Assembly: GCA_017744285.1 (NCBI GenBank)
Contig: JAGIBP010000027.1
Location: 1 to 47,245, forward strand
Origin: Variovorax sp.
Lineage (GTDB): Bacteria > Pseudomonadota > Gammaproteobacteria > Burkholderiales > Burkholderiaceae_C
DNA: 47,245 nt
Direction of reading: 5' to 3'
Part shown: piece by piece, positions 17,291 to 27,100 of the stretch
Numbering within the stretch: position 1 is the stretch's first letter
Layout of the letters: each line of letters begins with the position of its first letter
The notes under the pieces: model-generated
What the model saw: only the letters and a program-made list of their open reading frames with translations
What the model was told of the DNA's origin: nothing
Databases searched by the model: none
Position numbers and translations under genes: made by a program

Positions 17291-17758
17291 GTCCGAGAAC
17301 CGATACTTGAGCTGGAAGCTGATCGCGCCGTAGAGGCGGTCCTTGTAGCTCGGGATGACCGCCACGTTCAGGCCCCAGTGCCTGCCCTCGATCGCGGCGG
17401 TCGGGATGAGCGCCGGGAACCACCCGCCGTCGCGGTAGTTCGGGTAGCCGTTGAAGCCGCCCACCACCGCGCCGAGCTTCACGCCATAGACCTCGAAGGG
17501 CATCACGTAGACGCCGAGGTAGTACGAGCGCTCCCGGTCGCTGTTGCGGAACCCGCCGGCCGTGACCGAGAAGGTCTTGTCGATCGGCCATTCGATGCCG
17601 AGCCCCGGGTTCGCATCCTCCAGGTCCTTGTTTCGGTCGAAGTGCAGCGAGTAGAAGCCCGGGTTGATCCAGACCTGGCCGATATCCGCGACCTGGGCGC
17701 ACGCCAGGCCGGGCAGGAGCAGGCTGGCGCCTGCCAGCGTCGACAACAGCAGTTTCAT
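17276..17758 (-). CDS. Small exported barrel-like protein of unknown function
   Basis: 160 residues with a signal peptide (MKLLLSTLAGASLLLPGLAC, then AQ). The mature part alternates aromatic and polar residues in short strands rich in glycine: GLGIEWPIDKTFSVTAGGF, SYYLGVYVMPFEVYGVKLGA, WGLNVAVIPSYK and GAISFQLKYRF. This is the look of a small outer-membrane beta-barrel or a PagP/PagL-type lipid A enzyme, but I cannot place catalytic residues and do not recognise the family. It starts 5 bp after the hemL stop and is presumably co-transcribed with it. Confidence 0.75.
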   Translation of the reverse strand: MKLLLSTLAGASLLLPGLACAQVADIGQVWINPGFYSLHFDRNKDLEDANPGLGIEWPIDKTFSVTAGGFRNSDRERSYYLGVYVMPFEVYGVKLGAVVGGFNGYPNYRDGGWFPALIPTAAIEGRHWGLNVAVIPSYKDRLYGAISFQLKYRFSDGSGR

Positions 17759-17763
17759 GGCGA

Positions 17764-19068
17764 TCAGAGGGAGGCGAAGATCTGCCGCGCCGCTTCGATC
17801 GTCGCGGCGATGTCGTCATCGCTGTGGGCGGCGCTGACGAAACCTGCCTCGTACAAGGCCGGCGCAATGTAGACGCCGCGATCCAGCAGGCCATGGAAGA
17901 GGGTGTTGAACTTCGCGCCGTCGCTCTTCATCACCGCCGCGTAGTTCTGCGGGAGCGCATCGAGCAGGAAGAAGCCGAACATGCCGCCTTCGCTGTCGGC
18001 GCTGAAGGGCACGCCCGTGGCCGCTGCGGCCGCCGAGAGGCCGTCGACCAGCGAGCGCGTCTTGCCGGCGAGCGCTTCGTAGAACCCGGGCTTGGCGATT
18101 TCCTTCAGCGTGGCGAGCCCGCAGGCGGTTGCGACCGGATTGCCCGACAGCGTTCCGGCCTGGTAGACCGGCCCCAGCGGGGCGAGCTGCTCCATGATTG
18201 CGCGCGGCCCGCCGAAGGCCGCGAGCGGCATGCCGCCGCCGATGACCTTGCCGAGCACCGTCAGGTCGGGCGTGATGCCCAGCACGCCCTGCGCGCCCCG
18301 CGCGCCGACGCGGAAGCCGGTCATGACTTCGTCGAACACCAGCAGCGCGCCGTGTTGCGTGCACAGCTCGCGGCAGCGCCTGGCGAACGCGGCGCTGGCG
18401 CGCACGAAGTTCATGTTGCCCGCGATGGCCTCGATCATCAGGCCGGCGATCTCGTGGCCGTGCAGCGCGAAGGCTTCCTCGAGCTGGGCGAGGTTGTTGT
18501 ACTCGAGCACCAGCGTGTGCTGCACGACCTCGGGCGGCACGCCGGCCGAGGTCGGGTTGCCGAAGGTCGCGAGGCCGGAGCCGGCCTTGACCAGCAGGGC
18601 GTCGGCGTGCCCGTGGTAGCAGCCTTCGAACTTGATGATGTACTTGCGCCCCGTCGCGCCGCGGGCCAGGCGCAGCGCACTCATCGCCGCCTCGGTGCCG
18701 GAGCTGACGAGCCGCACCATTTCCATCGAGGGCACGAGCGCGAGGATCGCTTCGGCGAGCTCGATCTCGCGCTCGGTTGGCGCGCCGAACGAGAACCCTT
18801 CGGTGACGGCGCGCTGCACCGCCTCGACGACGGCCGGGTGGCCGTGGCCCAGGATCATCGGTCCCCAGGAGCCGATGTAGTCGATGTAGCGCTGGCCGGT
18901 CGCGTCCCAGAAGTACGCGCCCTGTGCGCGCTTGACGAAACGGGGCGTGCCGCCGACGGCGCGAAAGGCGCGCACCGGCGAATTGACGCCGCCCGGGATG
19001 ACGGCGCGGGCGCGCTCGAAGAGGACTTCGTTCTGATCAGGATGTGGCATCGGCCGAGTATCTGTCAT
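17764..19068 (-). CDS. hemL: Glutamate-1-semialdehyde 2,1-aminomutase
   Basis: A 434-residue class III PLP aminotransferase that makes 5-aminolevulinate in the C5 tetrapyrrole pathway. The hallmark N-terminus [16 protein letters not shown], the [16 protein letters not shown] phosphate-binding stretch, [11 protein letters not shown] with the pyridine-nitrogen aspartate, and the Schiff-base lysine in [17 protein letters not shown] are all present. Normal length. The ATG at 19068 or the internal one at 19050 could be used. It follows the ThiD-like gene by 24 bp on the same strand and is followed by the barrel-like protein. Confidence 0.97.
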   Translation of the reverse strand: MTDTRPMPHPDQNEVLFERARAVIPGGVNSPVRAFRAVGGTPRFVKRAQGAYFWDATGQRYIDYIGSWGPMILGHGHPAVVEAVQRAVTEGFSFGAPTEREIELAEAILALVPSMEMVRLVSSGTEAAMSALRLARGATGRKYIIKFEGCYHGHADALLVKAGSGLATFGNPTSAGVPPEVVQHTLVLEYNNLAQLEEAFALHGHEIAGLMIEAIAGNMNFVRASAAFARRCRELCTQHGALLVFDEVMTGFRVGARGAQGVLGITPDLTVLGKVIGGGMPLAAFGGPRAIMEQLAPLGPVYQAGTLSGNPVATACGLATLKEIAKPGFYEALAGKTRSLVDGLSAAAAATGVPFSADSEGGMFGFFLLDALPQNYAAVMKSDGAKFNTLFHGLLDRGVYIAPALYEAGFVSAAHSDDDIAATIEAARQIFASL

Positions 19069-19092
19069 GCGAAGCCCGCGCCGAGCGCGCGG

Positions 19093-20052
19093 TCAGTGGC
19101 GGGTGTCGTGCGGCGGCAGCGCGAAGTCGTGCGGGGACGGGTCGTCGCCGTTGTCCTCGTCTTCGGGCTGGGCCCAGAACAGCCGGTCCGGCAGCACATG
19201 GCCCATGCCCGGGCGAAAGCCCGCATCGAGGCAGCGGTCCATGTAGCTCAGCGCCTCGGTGGCGGCGGCGGCCAGGTCGGTGCCGCTGGCCAGCAGGGCC
19301 GCCAGTGCGGCCGAGAGCGTGTCGCCCGCCCCCGCGAAGACAGCCTCCAGGCGCTCGTACTTCTCGCTCGCGAGCACCGATTGCGGCGAGGCCAGCACGT
19401 TGTCGATGAATTGCTCCGGCAGCATGATCCCGGTGACGAGCGTGTAGGGCACGCCGAACTCGCCCGCGGCCTTGGCGATGTCGCGCGCCGTCGGCGGGCG
19501 TTCGCCGCCCCAGTCCGGCAGCAGCCAGCGCCACAGCGTGCTGTGGTTGCCCACCAGCACCGTGGTCTGCGGAAGCACCAGCTCGCGGAAGGCATCGAGG
19601 TAGGCGTCGATCTGGGTGTCTTCCCACCACGAGAGATTGGGCATGTACGCGACCACCGGCACCTCGGGGTAGTCGGTGGCGGTCTCGGCCACGGTGCTCA
19701 GGTTCTCGGGCGAGCCGACGAAGCCGATCTTGATGAGTTGCACCTCGACGTCTTCGAGGATCGAGCGAGCCTGTTCAGACACCGCTTCTTCATCGAACGC
19801 AAAGTGATCGAATATTTCGGCCGTATCGCGTGCGTAGGCGCCCGTGACGACGGGTAGCATGTGAGCCCCCACCGACGCCATGGCCACCGCATCGGCGCCC
19901 AGGCCGCCGGCACCGCTCGGATCATTCGCGTTGAAGACGAGGACGCAGGGCGGGTTGAGATCGCCCTCTTCGGTCGTGTCTTCGTCGTTCGGGGGGTCGG
20001 TAAGATCGCTCACTTTGTGATCGTGCTCCGCTGGTAAGAGGGAAGTTTTCAT
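19093..20052 (-). CDS. ThiD-like kinase (diverged hydroxymethylpyrimidine kinase family)
   Basis: A 319-residue ribokinase-fold protein usually annotated as hydroxymethylpyrimidine/phosphomethylpyrimidine kinase. The first motif is recognisable (NANDPSGAGGLGADAVAMAS) and the anion-hole segment reads GAGDTLSAALAALLASG, with Asp where typical ThiD has Cys. The usual DPVM-type substrate segment is replaced by VVAYMPNLSWWEDTQ and the NxxEA segment by VGNHSTLWRWLL. There is an acidic N-terminal extension of about 35 residues and an acidic C-terminal tail. The start at 20052 has AAGGGA 7 bases upstream; the longer frame to 20343 overlaps the divergent rubredoxin gene and is rejected. No other thiamine gene is nearby. 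Substrate uncertain. Confidence 0.8.
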   Translation of the reverse strand: MKTSLLPAEHDHKVSDLTDPPNDEDTTEEGDLNPPCVLVFNANDPSGAGGLGADAVAMASVGAHMLPVVTGAYARDTAEIFDHFAFDEEAVSEQARSILEDVEVQLIKIGFVGSPENLSTVAETATDYPEVPVVAYMPNLSWWEDTQIDAYLDAFRELVLPQTTVLVGNHSTLWRWLLPDWGGERPPTARDIAKAAGEFGVPYTLVTGIMLPEQFIDNVLASPQSVLASEKYERLEAVFAGAGDTLSAALAALLASGTDLAAAATEALSYMDRCLDAGFRPGMGHVLPDRLFWAQPEDEDNGDDPSPHDFALPPHDTRH

Positions 20053-20162
20053 ACCCAATCCCTTGTGCCGGCATGGTGGCATATCTGAGACGCTTGTCAC
20101 GAGATTTCTTGATACGTTTGGATACGATCGTTGCATTTGATGAACAGGGACTTTAAGCTGCG

Positions 20163-20333
20163 ATGAATACGAAAACCTGGATGTGCCTGATTTGCGGGTG
20201 GATCTACGACGAGTCGGTGGGCGTACCGGAAGATGGTATTGCGCCCGGTACGGCGTGGGCAGATGTTCCGATGAACTGGACCTGCCCGGAATGTGGGGCA
20301 CGCAAGGAAGATTTCGAAATGGTTGAGATCTGA
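20163..20333 (+). CDS. Rubredoxin
   Basis: A 56-residue one-iron electron-transfer protein. Two CxxC knuckles bind the Fe(Cys)4 site: Cys8 and Cys11 in [12 protein letters not shown], Cys41 and Cys44 in [19 protein letters not shown]. The aromatic core residues Trp6, Tyr15 and Trp39 are in place. It is soluble and cytoplasmic. It is transcribed towards the pilG operon, 80 bp away, and diverges from the ThiD-like gene over a 110-bp gap that contains a repeated GATACG (20111-20116 and 20121-20126) and a -35-like TTGATA (20109-20114). Identity is certain; the redox partner is unknown. Confidence 0.96.
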   Translation: MNTKTWMCLICGWIYDESVGVPEDGIAPGTAWADVPMNWTCPECGARKEDFEMVEI

Positions 20334-20356
20334 AGCATGGCATAGGGCCGCGCTTC

Positions 20357-20377
20357 CTGCGCCCCCGGCGGGCGCAG
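20357..20377. other. Hairpin between rubredoxin and pilG
   Basis: CTGCGCC (20357-20363) and GGCGCAG (20371-20377) form a perfect 7-bp stem with a 7-nt loop. No T run follows, so it may attenuate or process the transcript rather than terminate it. Confidence 0.35.
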
Positions 20378-20413
20378 CGGTCCCATCCACAAGCGTCACA
20401 AGGAGCGGTGCAA

Positions 20414-20809
20414 ATGAGCGCGAATGGATCCGGCTACAAAGTGCTTGTCATCGACGACAGCAACACGATCCGGCGCAGCGCCGAGATCTTCCTCAAGCAG
20501 GGCGGCCACGAGGTGCTCCTCGCCGAAGACGGCTTCGATGCGCTCTCCAAGGTCAATGACCACAAGCCGCACCTCATCTTCTGCGACATCCTGATGCCGC
20601 GCCTGGACGGCTATCAGACTTGCGCCATCATCAAGCGCAATTCGCACTTCTCCAATGTCCCCGTCGTGATGCTCTCGTCCAAGGACGGCGTGTTCGACAA
20701 GGCGCGTGGCCGCATGGTCGGCTCGCAGGACTACCTCACCAAACCCTTCACCAAAGACCAATTGCTCAACGCCGTGGAGCAGTTCGGCATCGTTCAGGAA
20801 GCCTCGTAA
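20414..20809 (+). CDS. pilG: Type IV pilus response regulator PilG
   Basis: A 131-residue stand-alone receiver protein. VLVIDDSNTIRRSAEIF opens the fold with the acidic pair, the phospho-acceptor aspartate is in FCDILMPRLDGYQ, and the conserved Ser and Lys are in VVMLSSKDG and YLTKPFTKDQL. In Pseudomonas, PilG is phosphorylated by the ChpA kinase and promotes pilus extension. ATG 20414 is chosen over GTG 20408 because the ribosome binding site AAGGAG (20399-20404) is 9 bases before it. It is the first gene of pilG-pilH-pilI-pilJ-chpA; its stop is directly followed by the pilH ATG. Confidence 0.95.
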   Translation: MSANGSGYKVLVIDDSNTIRRSAEIFLKQGGHEVLLAEDGFDALSKVNDHKPHLIFCDILMPRLDGYQTCAIIKRNSHFSNVPVVMLSSKDGVFDKARGRMVGSQDYLTKPFTKDQLLNAVEQFGIVQEAS

Positions 20810-21175
20810 ATGCCCATTCGCAAAGTGCTCGTGGTCGACGACTCGAAGACCGAACTGGTCTTCCTCTCCGACCTTCTCCAGAAAAACGGCTACTCGGTGA
20901 AGACCGCGGAGAACGCGGACGATGCCATGCGCCGCCTCGAGGAAGAGCAGCCCGACCTGATCCTGATGGACGTCGTCATGCCCGGCCAGAACGGCTTCCA
21001 GCTGACGCGCGCGATCGCCCGCAACCCGCAGTACGCGGCCGTGCCGATCATCCTGTGCACCAGCAAGAACCAGGAGACCGACCGCGTCTGGGGCATGCGC
21101 CAGGGCGCGCGCGACTACATCGTCAAGCCGGTCAACCCTGCCGAACTGATGGCCAAGATCAACGCCCTGGCCTGA
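20810..21175 (+). CDS. pilH: Type IV pilus response regulator PilH
   Basis: A 121-residue single-domain receiver: KVLVVDDSKTELVFLSDLL, phospho-acceptor in ILMDVVMPGQNGFQ, conserved Thr in IILCTSKNQETDR and Lys in YIVKPVNPAEL. In Pseudomonas, PilH acts opposite to PilG, as a phosphate sink or retraction regulator. The ATG abuts the pilG stop with no gap, indicating coupled translation. The WGMRQGARDY stretch between beta-4 and beta-5 is typical of PilH. Confidence 0.95.
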   Translation: MPIRKVLVVDDSKTELVFLSDLLQKNGYSVKTAENADDAMRRLEEEQPDLILMDVVMPGQNGFQLTRAIARNPQYAAVPIILCTSKNQETDRVWGMRQGARDYIVKPVNPAELMAKINALA

Positions 21176-21197
21176 TTCCTGAAAGGTCCCGGACGCC

Positions 21198-21728
21198 ATG
21201 GCCAATCGCGAAGCGCTCCGAGCATTCCAGTCCCGGCTCGCCGGCCGCCTGCAGGCCGCGCGCACGTCGGGCGTGTCCGCATCCTGGCTGGCGGTCGAGG
21301 CGGGGGATGCCAACTACTTGTTCCCCCTCGGCCACGCGGGGGAGATCTTCCCCTGGGTGTATCCGCAGGAAGTGCCCTACACCGAACCGTGGTTTCTGGG
21401 TGTTGCCAACCTGCGAGGCGGCCTCTACGGTGTCGTCGAGCTCTCCAGTTTCATGACCGGAGCGCCAGCGCCTGCGGCGACGGAAGCGGCGCGCGCCCAG
21501 TCCCGTCTCGTTGCACTGAATGAAATGCTCGAAGTCAACTGTGCCTTGCTGATCGACCGGCTGGTGGGCCTGCGCGGCGTGGACGCCTTCGTGGCGTCCG
21601 AGCCGCCCGAGCCCGACGCGCCGGCCTGGCTTGGCCACTCGTACAACGATGCCACCGGCGCGCGCTGGCAGGAAATCAATCTCCAGGCCCTTTCCCAGCA
21701 ACCTCGTTTTCTGAGCATCGGCGCCTGA
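21198..21728 (+). CDS. pilI: CheW-like adaptor PilI
   Basis: A 176-residue CheW-domain scaffold that links the receptor PilJ to the ChpA kinase. Recognisable elements are NYLFPLGHAGEIFPW, PYTEPWFLGVANLRGGLYGV (the CheW core with NLRG) and LLIDRLVGLRGVDAF. Ribosome binding GAAAGG precedes the ATG by about 10 bases. It lies between pilH (22 bp) and pilJ (38 bp). Cytoplasmic, at the pole-localised chemosensory array in related bacteria. Confidence 0.93.
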   Translation: MANREALRAFQSRLAGRLQAARTSGVSASWLAVEAGDANYLFPLGHAGEIFPWVYPQEVPYTEPWFLGVANLRGGLYGVVELSSFMTGAPAPAATEAARAQSRLVALNEMLEVNCALLIDRLVGLRGVDAFVASEPPEPDAPAWLGHSYNDATGARWQEINLQALSQQPRFLSIGA

Positions 21729-21766
21729 GCGCTGCCCTGCACCGACCACAACCTGAAGGACCGACC

Positions 21767-24100
21767 GTGAGCTCGATCGCCGACAAGTTCAAGAAATTCC
21801 TGCCCGCGAGCGGCGGCAATGTCAATGTGGGCGCGGACAGCGCCGCCACGCTGTCGATGGACAACATCGAGACCGTGCAGACGCAGGACGAGAAGACGGT
21901 GGCCGTGCCGCGCGATGCCGCGCGCGAATCGGCCGCGCAGTCCGCCGAGGCGGACTCCTCCCGGGCCGCGGACACGGGTTCGGACCCGGCGCCCCAGATC
22001 GAGGACGTGACGCCGATCGCGCCCACGAGCACGCCGAGGTCGCGCAGCCGGCGCTCGCAGCGCTCGAGTCCGGCGCGTCAGCAGCGGATCCTCGCCCTGG
22101 CGCTGGCCGGCGTGGTGCTGCTGCTGCTGCTGGTGGCCGGCTCCGCCATCCTGCGCGCCGAACGTCTCGCGCAGCAGGTGGCCGCCACCGGCCAGTCGCT
22201 CATGCAGTCGCAGCGGCTGGCCAAGTCGGTGTCGCAGGCGCTGGTCGGCAACGTGGCCGCCTTCACCGAGGTCAAGGAAAGCTCCGAAGACCTGACCCGT
22301 CGCGTGCAGGGCCTCGCCAACGGCGACGATGCGCTCAAGCTCGAGCGCGTGGGCAGCCAGTACGACATCGAACTCGGCAAGATCGCCCCGCTGGTCGAGC
22401 GTGCCGACAAGAGCGCCAAGGCCGTCATGGCCCAGCAGAAGATCCTCACGCAGGTGGGCAACGCGCTGCGCGACATCAACCGCCAGTCGTCCGACCTGCT
22501 CGAAATGGCGGAGACCGTCGCGTCGCTCAAGATGCAGCAGAACGCCACCCTGCCCGAGATCTCCGCAGCCGGCCAGCTCGTGATGCTGACGCAGCGCATC
22601 GGCAAGTCGGCCAACGAGTTCCTGACGGTCGAAGGCGTCAGCCCCGACGCCGTGTTCCTGCTGGGCAAGGACCTGAACTCGTTCCAGGAAATCGCACGCG
22701 GCCTGCTCGACGGCAGCGCACAGCAGCGCCTGCCGGGCACCCGCGATGCGCAGACGCGCCAGCAGCTCGACGCGATCCTGAAGACCTACGAGCAGACGCG
22801 CACGCAGGCCAGCGCCATCCTGGGCAACCTTCAGGGCCTGGTGGCCGCGCGCGAGGCGCAGGCCGCCATCCTGGCCGACAGCGAACCGCTGCGCAACGCG
22901 CTCGGCGACCTGCAGGACAAGCTCTCCGCTCGCACGGGCCTGGGCGCCGGCACGGTCGTGATGCTGTTCGTGCTGTCCCTCGCCGCGCTGGCGCTGGCCG
23001 GCGCCATCGGCTTCGTGCAGGTGCGCGAAGGCCGCGAACGCGCCGCCGCCGCCGAGCGCGAGCGCGTGGAAGCCGAACGCGCCAGCGAGGAGGCCTCGCG
23101 CGTCAATGCGGCCAACCAGGCCGCCATCTTGCGCCTCATGAACGAACTGCAGACCGTCGCCGAAGGCGATCTGACGCAGGAAGCCACCGTGACCGAGGAC
23201 ATCACCGGCGCGATCGCCGACTCGGTGAACTACACCGTGGAAGAACTGCGCATCCTGGTAGGCAACGTGCAGAACACGGCCACCCGCGTGGCGCAGACCA
23301 CGTCGCAGGTGGAAAGCACCTCGACCGAACTGCTCGCCGCCTCGACCGAGCAGCTGCGCGAGATCCGCGAGACCGGCCAGTCGGTGCTGACGATGGCCGA
23401 GCGGATCAACGGCGTGTCCTCGCAGGCGCAGGAATCGGCCACGGTGGCGCGCCAGTCGCTGCAGGCCGCATCCTCGGGCCTGCAGGCGGTGCAGAACGCG
23501 ATCGGCGGCATGAACTCGATCCGCGACCAGATCCAGGAGACCTCCAAGCGCATCAAGCGCCTGGGCGAGTCGTCGCAGGAGATCGGCGAAATCACCGAGC
23601 TGATCTCGGACATTACCGAACAGACGAACGTGCTGGCGCTCAACGCCGCCATCCAGGCCGCCTCGGCGGGCGAAGCCGGACGAGGCTTCTCGGTGGTGGC
23701 GGAAGAAGTGCAGCGGCTGGCCGAGCGCTCCGCCGACGCGACGCGCCAGATCTCGGCGCTGGTGAAGGCCATTCAGACCGACACGCAGGACGCGGTGGGC
23801 GCCATGGAGCGTTCCACGCAGGGCGTGGTCGAGGGGGCCAAGCTGTCCGACAACGCCGGCACGGCGCTATCCGAGATCGACCGCGTGTCGCGCCGTCTTG
23901 CCGAGCTGATCGAGCAGATCTCGCAGTCGGCCTCCCGCGAAGCCGATTCCGCCAACGTGGTCGCCGCGAACATCCAGCACATCTTCGCCGTGACCGAGCA
24001 GACCGGCGACGGCACGCGCGCCACGGCCCAGCAGGTGCGCGAACTCTCGCACATGGCCGAGGAACTGCGCCAGTCGGTGTCCCGCTTCAAGATTTCCTGA
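21767..24100 (+). CDS. pilJ: Methyl-accepting chemotaxis-type receptor PilJ
   Basis: A 777-residue receptor. An unusually long cytoplasmic N-terminus of about 105 residues precedes TM1 (about 108-128, ILALALAGVVLLLLLVAG). A periplasmic PilJ sensor region follows with two repeats of the type LAQQVAATGQSLMQSQRLAK and ISAAGQLVMLTQRIGKSANE, then TM2 near 394-416, HAMP and the signalling domain. The kinase-interaction hairpin is TEQTNVLALNAAIQAASAGE, followed by AGRGFSVVAEEVQRLAERS. It starts at GTG 21767 with AAGGA upstream. In Pseudomonas, PilJ senses pilus contact or PilA. No methyltransferase gene accompanies it here. Confidence 0.95.
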   Translation: MSSIADKFKKFLPASGGNVNVGADSAATLSMDNIETVQTQDEKTVAVPRDAARESAAQSAEADSSRAADTGSDPAPQIEDVTPIAPTSTPRSRSRRSQRSSPARQQRILALALAGVVLLLLLVAGSAILRAERLAQQVAATGQSLMQSQRLAKSVSQALVGNVAAFTEVKESSEDLTRRVQGLANGDDALKLERVGSQYDIELGKIAPLVERADKSAKAVMAQQKILTQVGNALRDINRQSSDLLEMAETVASLKMQQNATLPEISAAGQLVMLTQRIGKSANEFLTVEGVSPDAVFLLGKDLNSFQEIARGLLDGSAQQRLPGTRDAQTRQQLDAILKTYEQTRTQASAILGNLQGLVAAREAQAAILADSEPLRNALGDLQDKLSARTGLGAGTVVMLFVLSLAALALAGAIGFVQVREGRERAAAAERERVEAERASEEASRVNAANQAAILRLMNELQTVAEGDLTQEATVTEDITGAIADSVNYTVEELRILVGNVQNTATRVAQTTSQVESTSTELLAASTEQLREIRETGQSVLTMAERINGVSSQAQESATVARQSLQAASSGLQAVQNAIGGMNSIRDQIQETSKRIKRLGESSQEIGEITELISDITEQTNVLALNAAIQAASAGEAGRGFSVVAEEVQRLAERSADATRQISALVKAIQTDTQDAVGAMERSTQGVVEGAKLSDNAGTALSEIDRVSRRLAELIEQISQSASREADSANVVAANIQHIFAVTEQTGDGTRATAQQVRELSHMAEELRQSVSRFKIS

Positions 24101-24116
24101 TCGCCGAGCGCCCAAC

Positions 24117-27100
24117 GTGTCGACTCAAAGTCCCGCCACTGCCCACGTCGCCGGCAACGCGCCGGCCACAGAGGATCTCGGGCCGCTGGCCTGGGTCCTC
24201 GGAGAAATCCAGAAATCGCTCGACAGTGTGGGCAAGACGCTGCGGCTCTTCGCCCGCGACGCCGCCTCTGCGCTGCCGGGCTCCGAGATCGATACCCAGC
24301 CCGTGCGCCAGGCCCGGCAGCAACTGCACCAGGCGGTCGGCGCCCTGCAGATGGTGGGGCACGCCGCCCCGGCGCTGGTGCTGGGCGCGATGGAGTTCGC
24401 CGTCCAGAGCTTCGTCACGGAGCCGCTTCGCTGCACCGATGCCGCGGTCCAGAAGATCGAGCGCGCAGGCTTTGCCGTCGCCGACTTCCTGAACGCGGTG
24501 GTCGCGGGCAAGACCGTGTCGTCGGTCGCCCTGTTCCCGCAGTACCGCGAGGTGCTCGAACTGGTCGGCAACGAGCGTGTCCATCCCGCCGATCTCTGGA
24601 GCATGAGCTGGCGCTGGGTCGAGATCAAGCCGGCCCCGACCCAGACCGCGCTGGTGTACGACCCGGCCGTGCGGTCCAAGCTCGACCGCGAGGTCCTGCA
24701 GGTCGTCAAGAGCGGCGACGACCATGCGGCCCGCCGGCTGCAGGCCCTGTGCCTCGGGCTGGGCCGCGGCGCGTCGGTGCCGAGGGTCGCCAGCTTCTGG
24801 ACGCTCGCTGCCGGCTTCTTCGAAGCGCTGGCGCTCGCGCTCATCCCGACCGATTCCCATGTGAAGCGGGCCGCCTCCCGCGTGCTGCTGCAATACGCCA
24901 CGCTCGCACGCGGGGACAACACCGTCTCCGACCGGCTCGGCCAGGACCTGCTCTTCTTCTGCGCCCAGGCCGTGCCCGCCGAAGGCGACGAAGCCGCCAC
25001 GCTGCGTGCGGTGCGCGCGGCCTGGGGCATCGCCAACGAGCAGAAGGTCGACTACACGGTCGAACAGTTCGGACGCTTCGATCCGATCGTGCTGGCGCAG
25101 GCGCGCAAGCGCATCGAGACGGCCAAGGAAATGTGGTCGGCGCTCTCGGGCGGCGACGTGAGCCGCACGCGCCAGGTGGCCGACACCTTCGCGCAGCTCG
25201 GCGAGTCGCTGCAGAAGCTGCATCCGCCGAGCCACCCGCTGGTGCTGGCGCTCAACAACGCGGTCGAGGCCTCGATGCGCACCGGCCAGCCGCCCGGCAC
25301 CGAGCTCGCGATGGAGGTCGCCACCTCGGTGCTCTACCTCGAGGCGGCCTTCGAGGATCTCGATCCGCAGGATCGGCAATTGACGGCGCGCACGGTTCAA
25401 CTGGCGGGCCGCATCGAGCGTGCGCGCGATGGCGGGCGCTCTGAACCGCTCGAGCCCTGGATGGAGGAGCTCTACCGCCGCGTGAGCGACCGCCAGACCA
25501 TGGGCACCGTGGTCGGCGAGCTGCGCAGCCATCTCGGCGAGCTGGAAAAGTCGCTCGACCAGTTCTTTCGCCGGCCGACCGACAAGGGCCTGCTGCGCAA
25601 CGTACCCACGCAGCTGCTGCAGATGCGCGGCGTGTTCTCGGTGCTCGGCCTCGATCAGGCGGCGCAGACGGTGCAGCGCATGCGCGACAACGTCGAGCAG
25701 CTGCTGACCGAAGACGCGCCCATCGACGAAATCCGCACCTTCGATTCGCTGGGCAACAACCTGGGCGCCCTGGGCTTCCTGATCGACATGCTCAGCTACC
25801 AGCCGGCGCTGGCCAAGCGGCTGTTCGTGTTCGATGCCGACATCGGCGAGCTCAAGCCGCTCATGGGTCGCCAGGCGAGCGACGCGGCGGCCGAAGCGGC
25901 CGCACCGGCGGCCTTCGCGGCGGCGTCCGGTCCGGTCGCGGTGACCGAAGCGGTCATGAGCGTCGAGGAGGTCGATGCGCAGATCGCCGCCAAACTGGCG
26001 GCGCTCGCGTCCCCGGGCACGCGCAAGGCGGCGCCGTCGTCCTCTCCCATCGAGGAATTCAGTCAGGCAGCCACCAGCTGGACCTCCAAGATCACCGGTC
26101 CGGCCCCGCTCGAGGCGCTGCCCGACACCGAGGTCACCGAGCTGGAGGAAGACGACCTCCAGAACATCTTCCTGGACGAAGCGCGCGAGGTGCTCCACAA
26201 CGGCCTGGCCGCCGTCTCGGCGCTCGGCGCGCGTCCGGACGACGATGGCGAGCTGACCATCCTGCGCCGCGCCTTCCACACGCTCAAGGGCAGCTCGCGC
26301 ATGGTCGGGCTGATGGATTTCGGCGAAGCGGCCTGGTCGCTCGAGCAAATCCTGAACACCTGGCTGGCCGATCAGCGTCCGGCCACGCCCGAACTGCTCG
26401 CCGGCACGCGCAGCGCGCTCCAGGACTTCGCGAAGTGGGTCGAAGCGATCGCTTCCGCAACGCCGCACGAGTGGAAGTCGGCGCCCTTCCTCGCCATCGC
26501 CGAGTCGCTGCGCACCGGCGAGCCGCTGGTGGTGCCGCCGCGCGTGGCGGACGCCGAAGCGCTCGTTGCCGCCGCGCGCCACATCGCGGCCGAATCGGCG
26601 TCCTCCGTGCCGCTGCCGCCGCTCGAACTGCCGCCGCTGCCCGAGCTGGAATTCGATCTCGACCTGACGCCCAAGGAGAGCGAAGTCCCGGCGCCGGCCA
26701 CCCGCGACGAAGAACCCACCGAGTGGTCCGGCCTGGATCAGCCCGAAGACGAAGACGCGCAAGCGGCGGCCGCGCCGCAGCCCTTGGCGGACGGGGCCTC
26801 CCGCTCGGATGAAGGCTTCGCGTCCACGGACTTTCTCGATTTCGATGCCAAGCCCGAGCCGCCGCCGGAGGATTCGGTGGTTCTGGGCGAAGAGGAAGAG
26901 GCCGAAGCGGACTTCCTGGAGACGGTGCACACGGCGCTCGAGCCTTCGCTGGCCGAGGCGGTGCGCGCGCGACAGCCCGAGCCCGAATTCGAGGAACCGC
27001 TCGATGCTGTGCCACAGCCGTTGCCCGAGCCCGAGCCCGAGCCGGCTGCCGCGGCAATGCTGCCGGCCGAGCCCGTCCCGGCCACCCCGCCGGTGGCCGA

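Noticed and set aside
14955..17894. A 979-codon minus-strand open frame opposite purH
   Set aside because: purH on the plus strand has full domains and normal length; the antisense frame has no motif.
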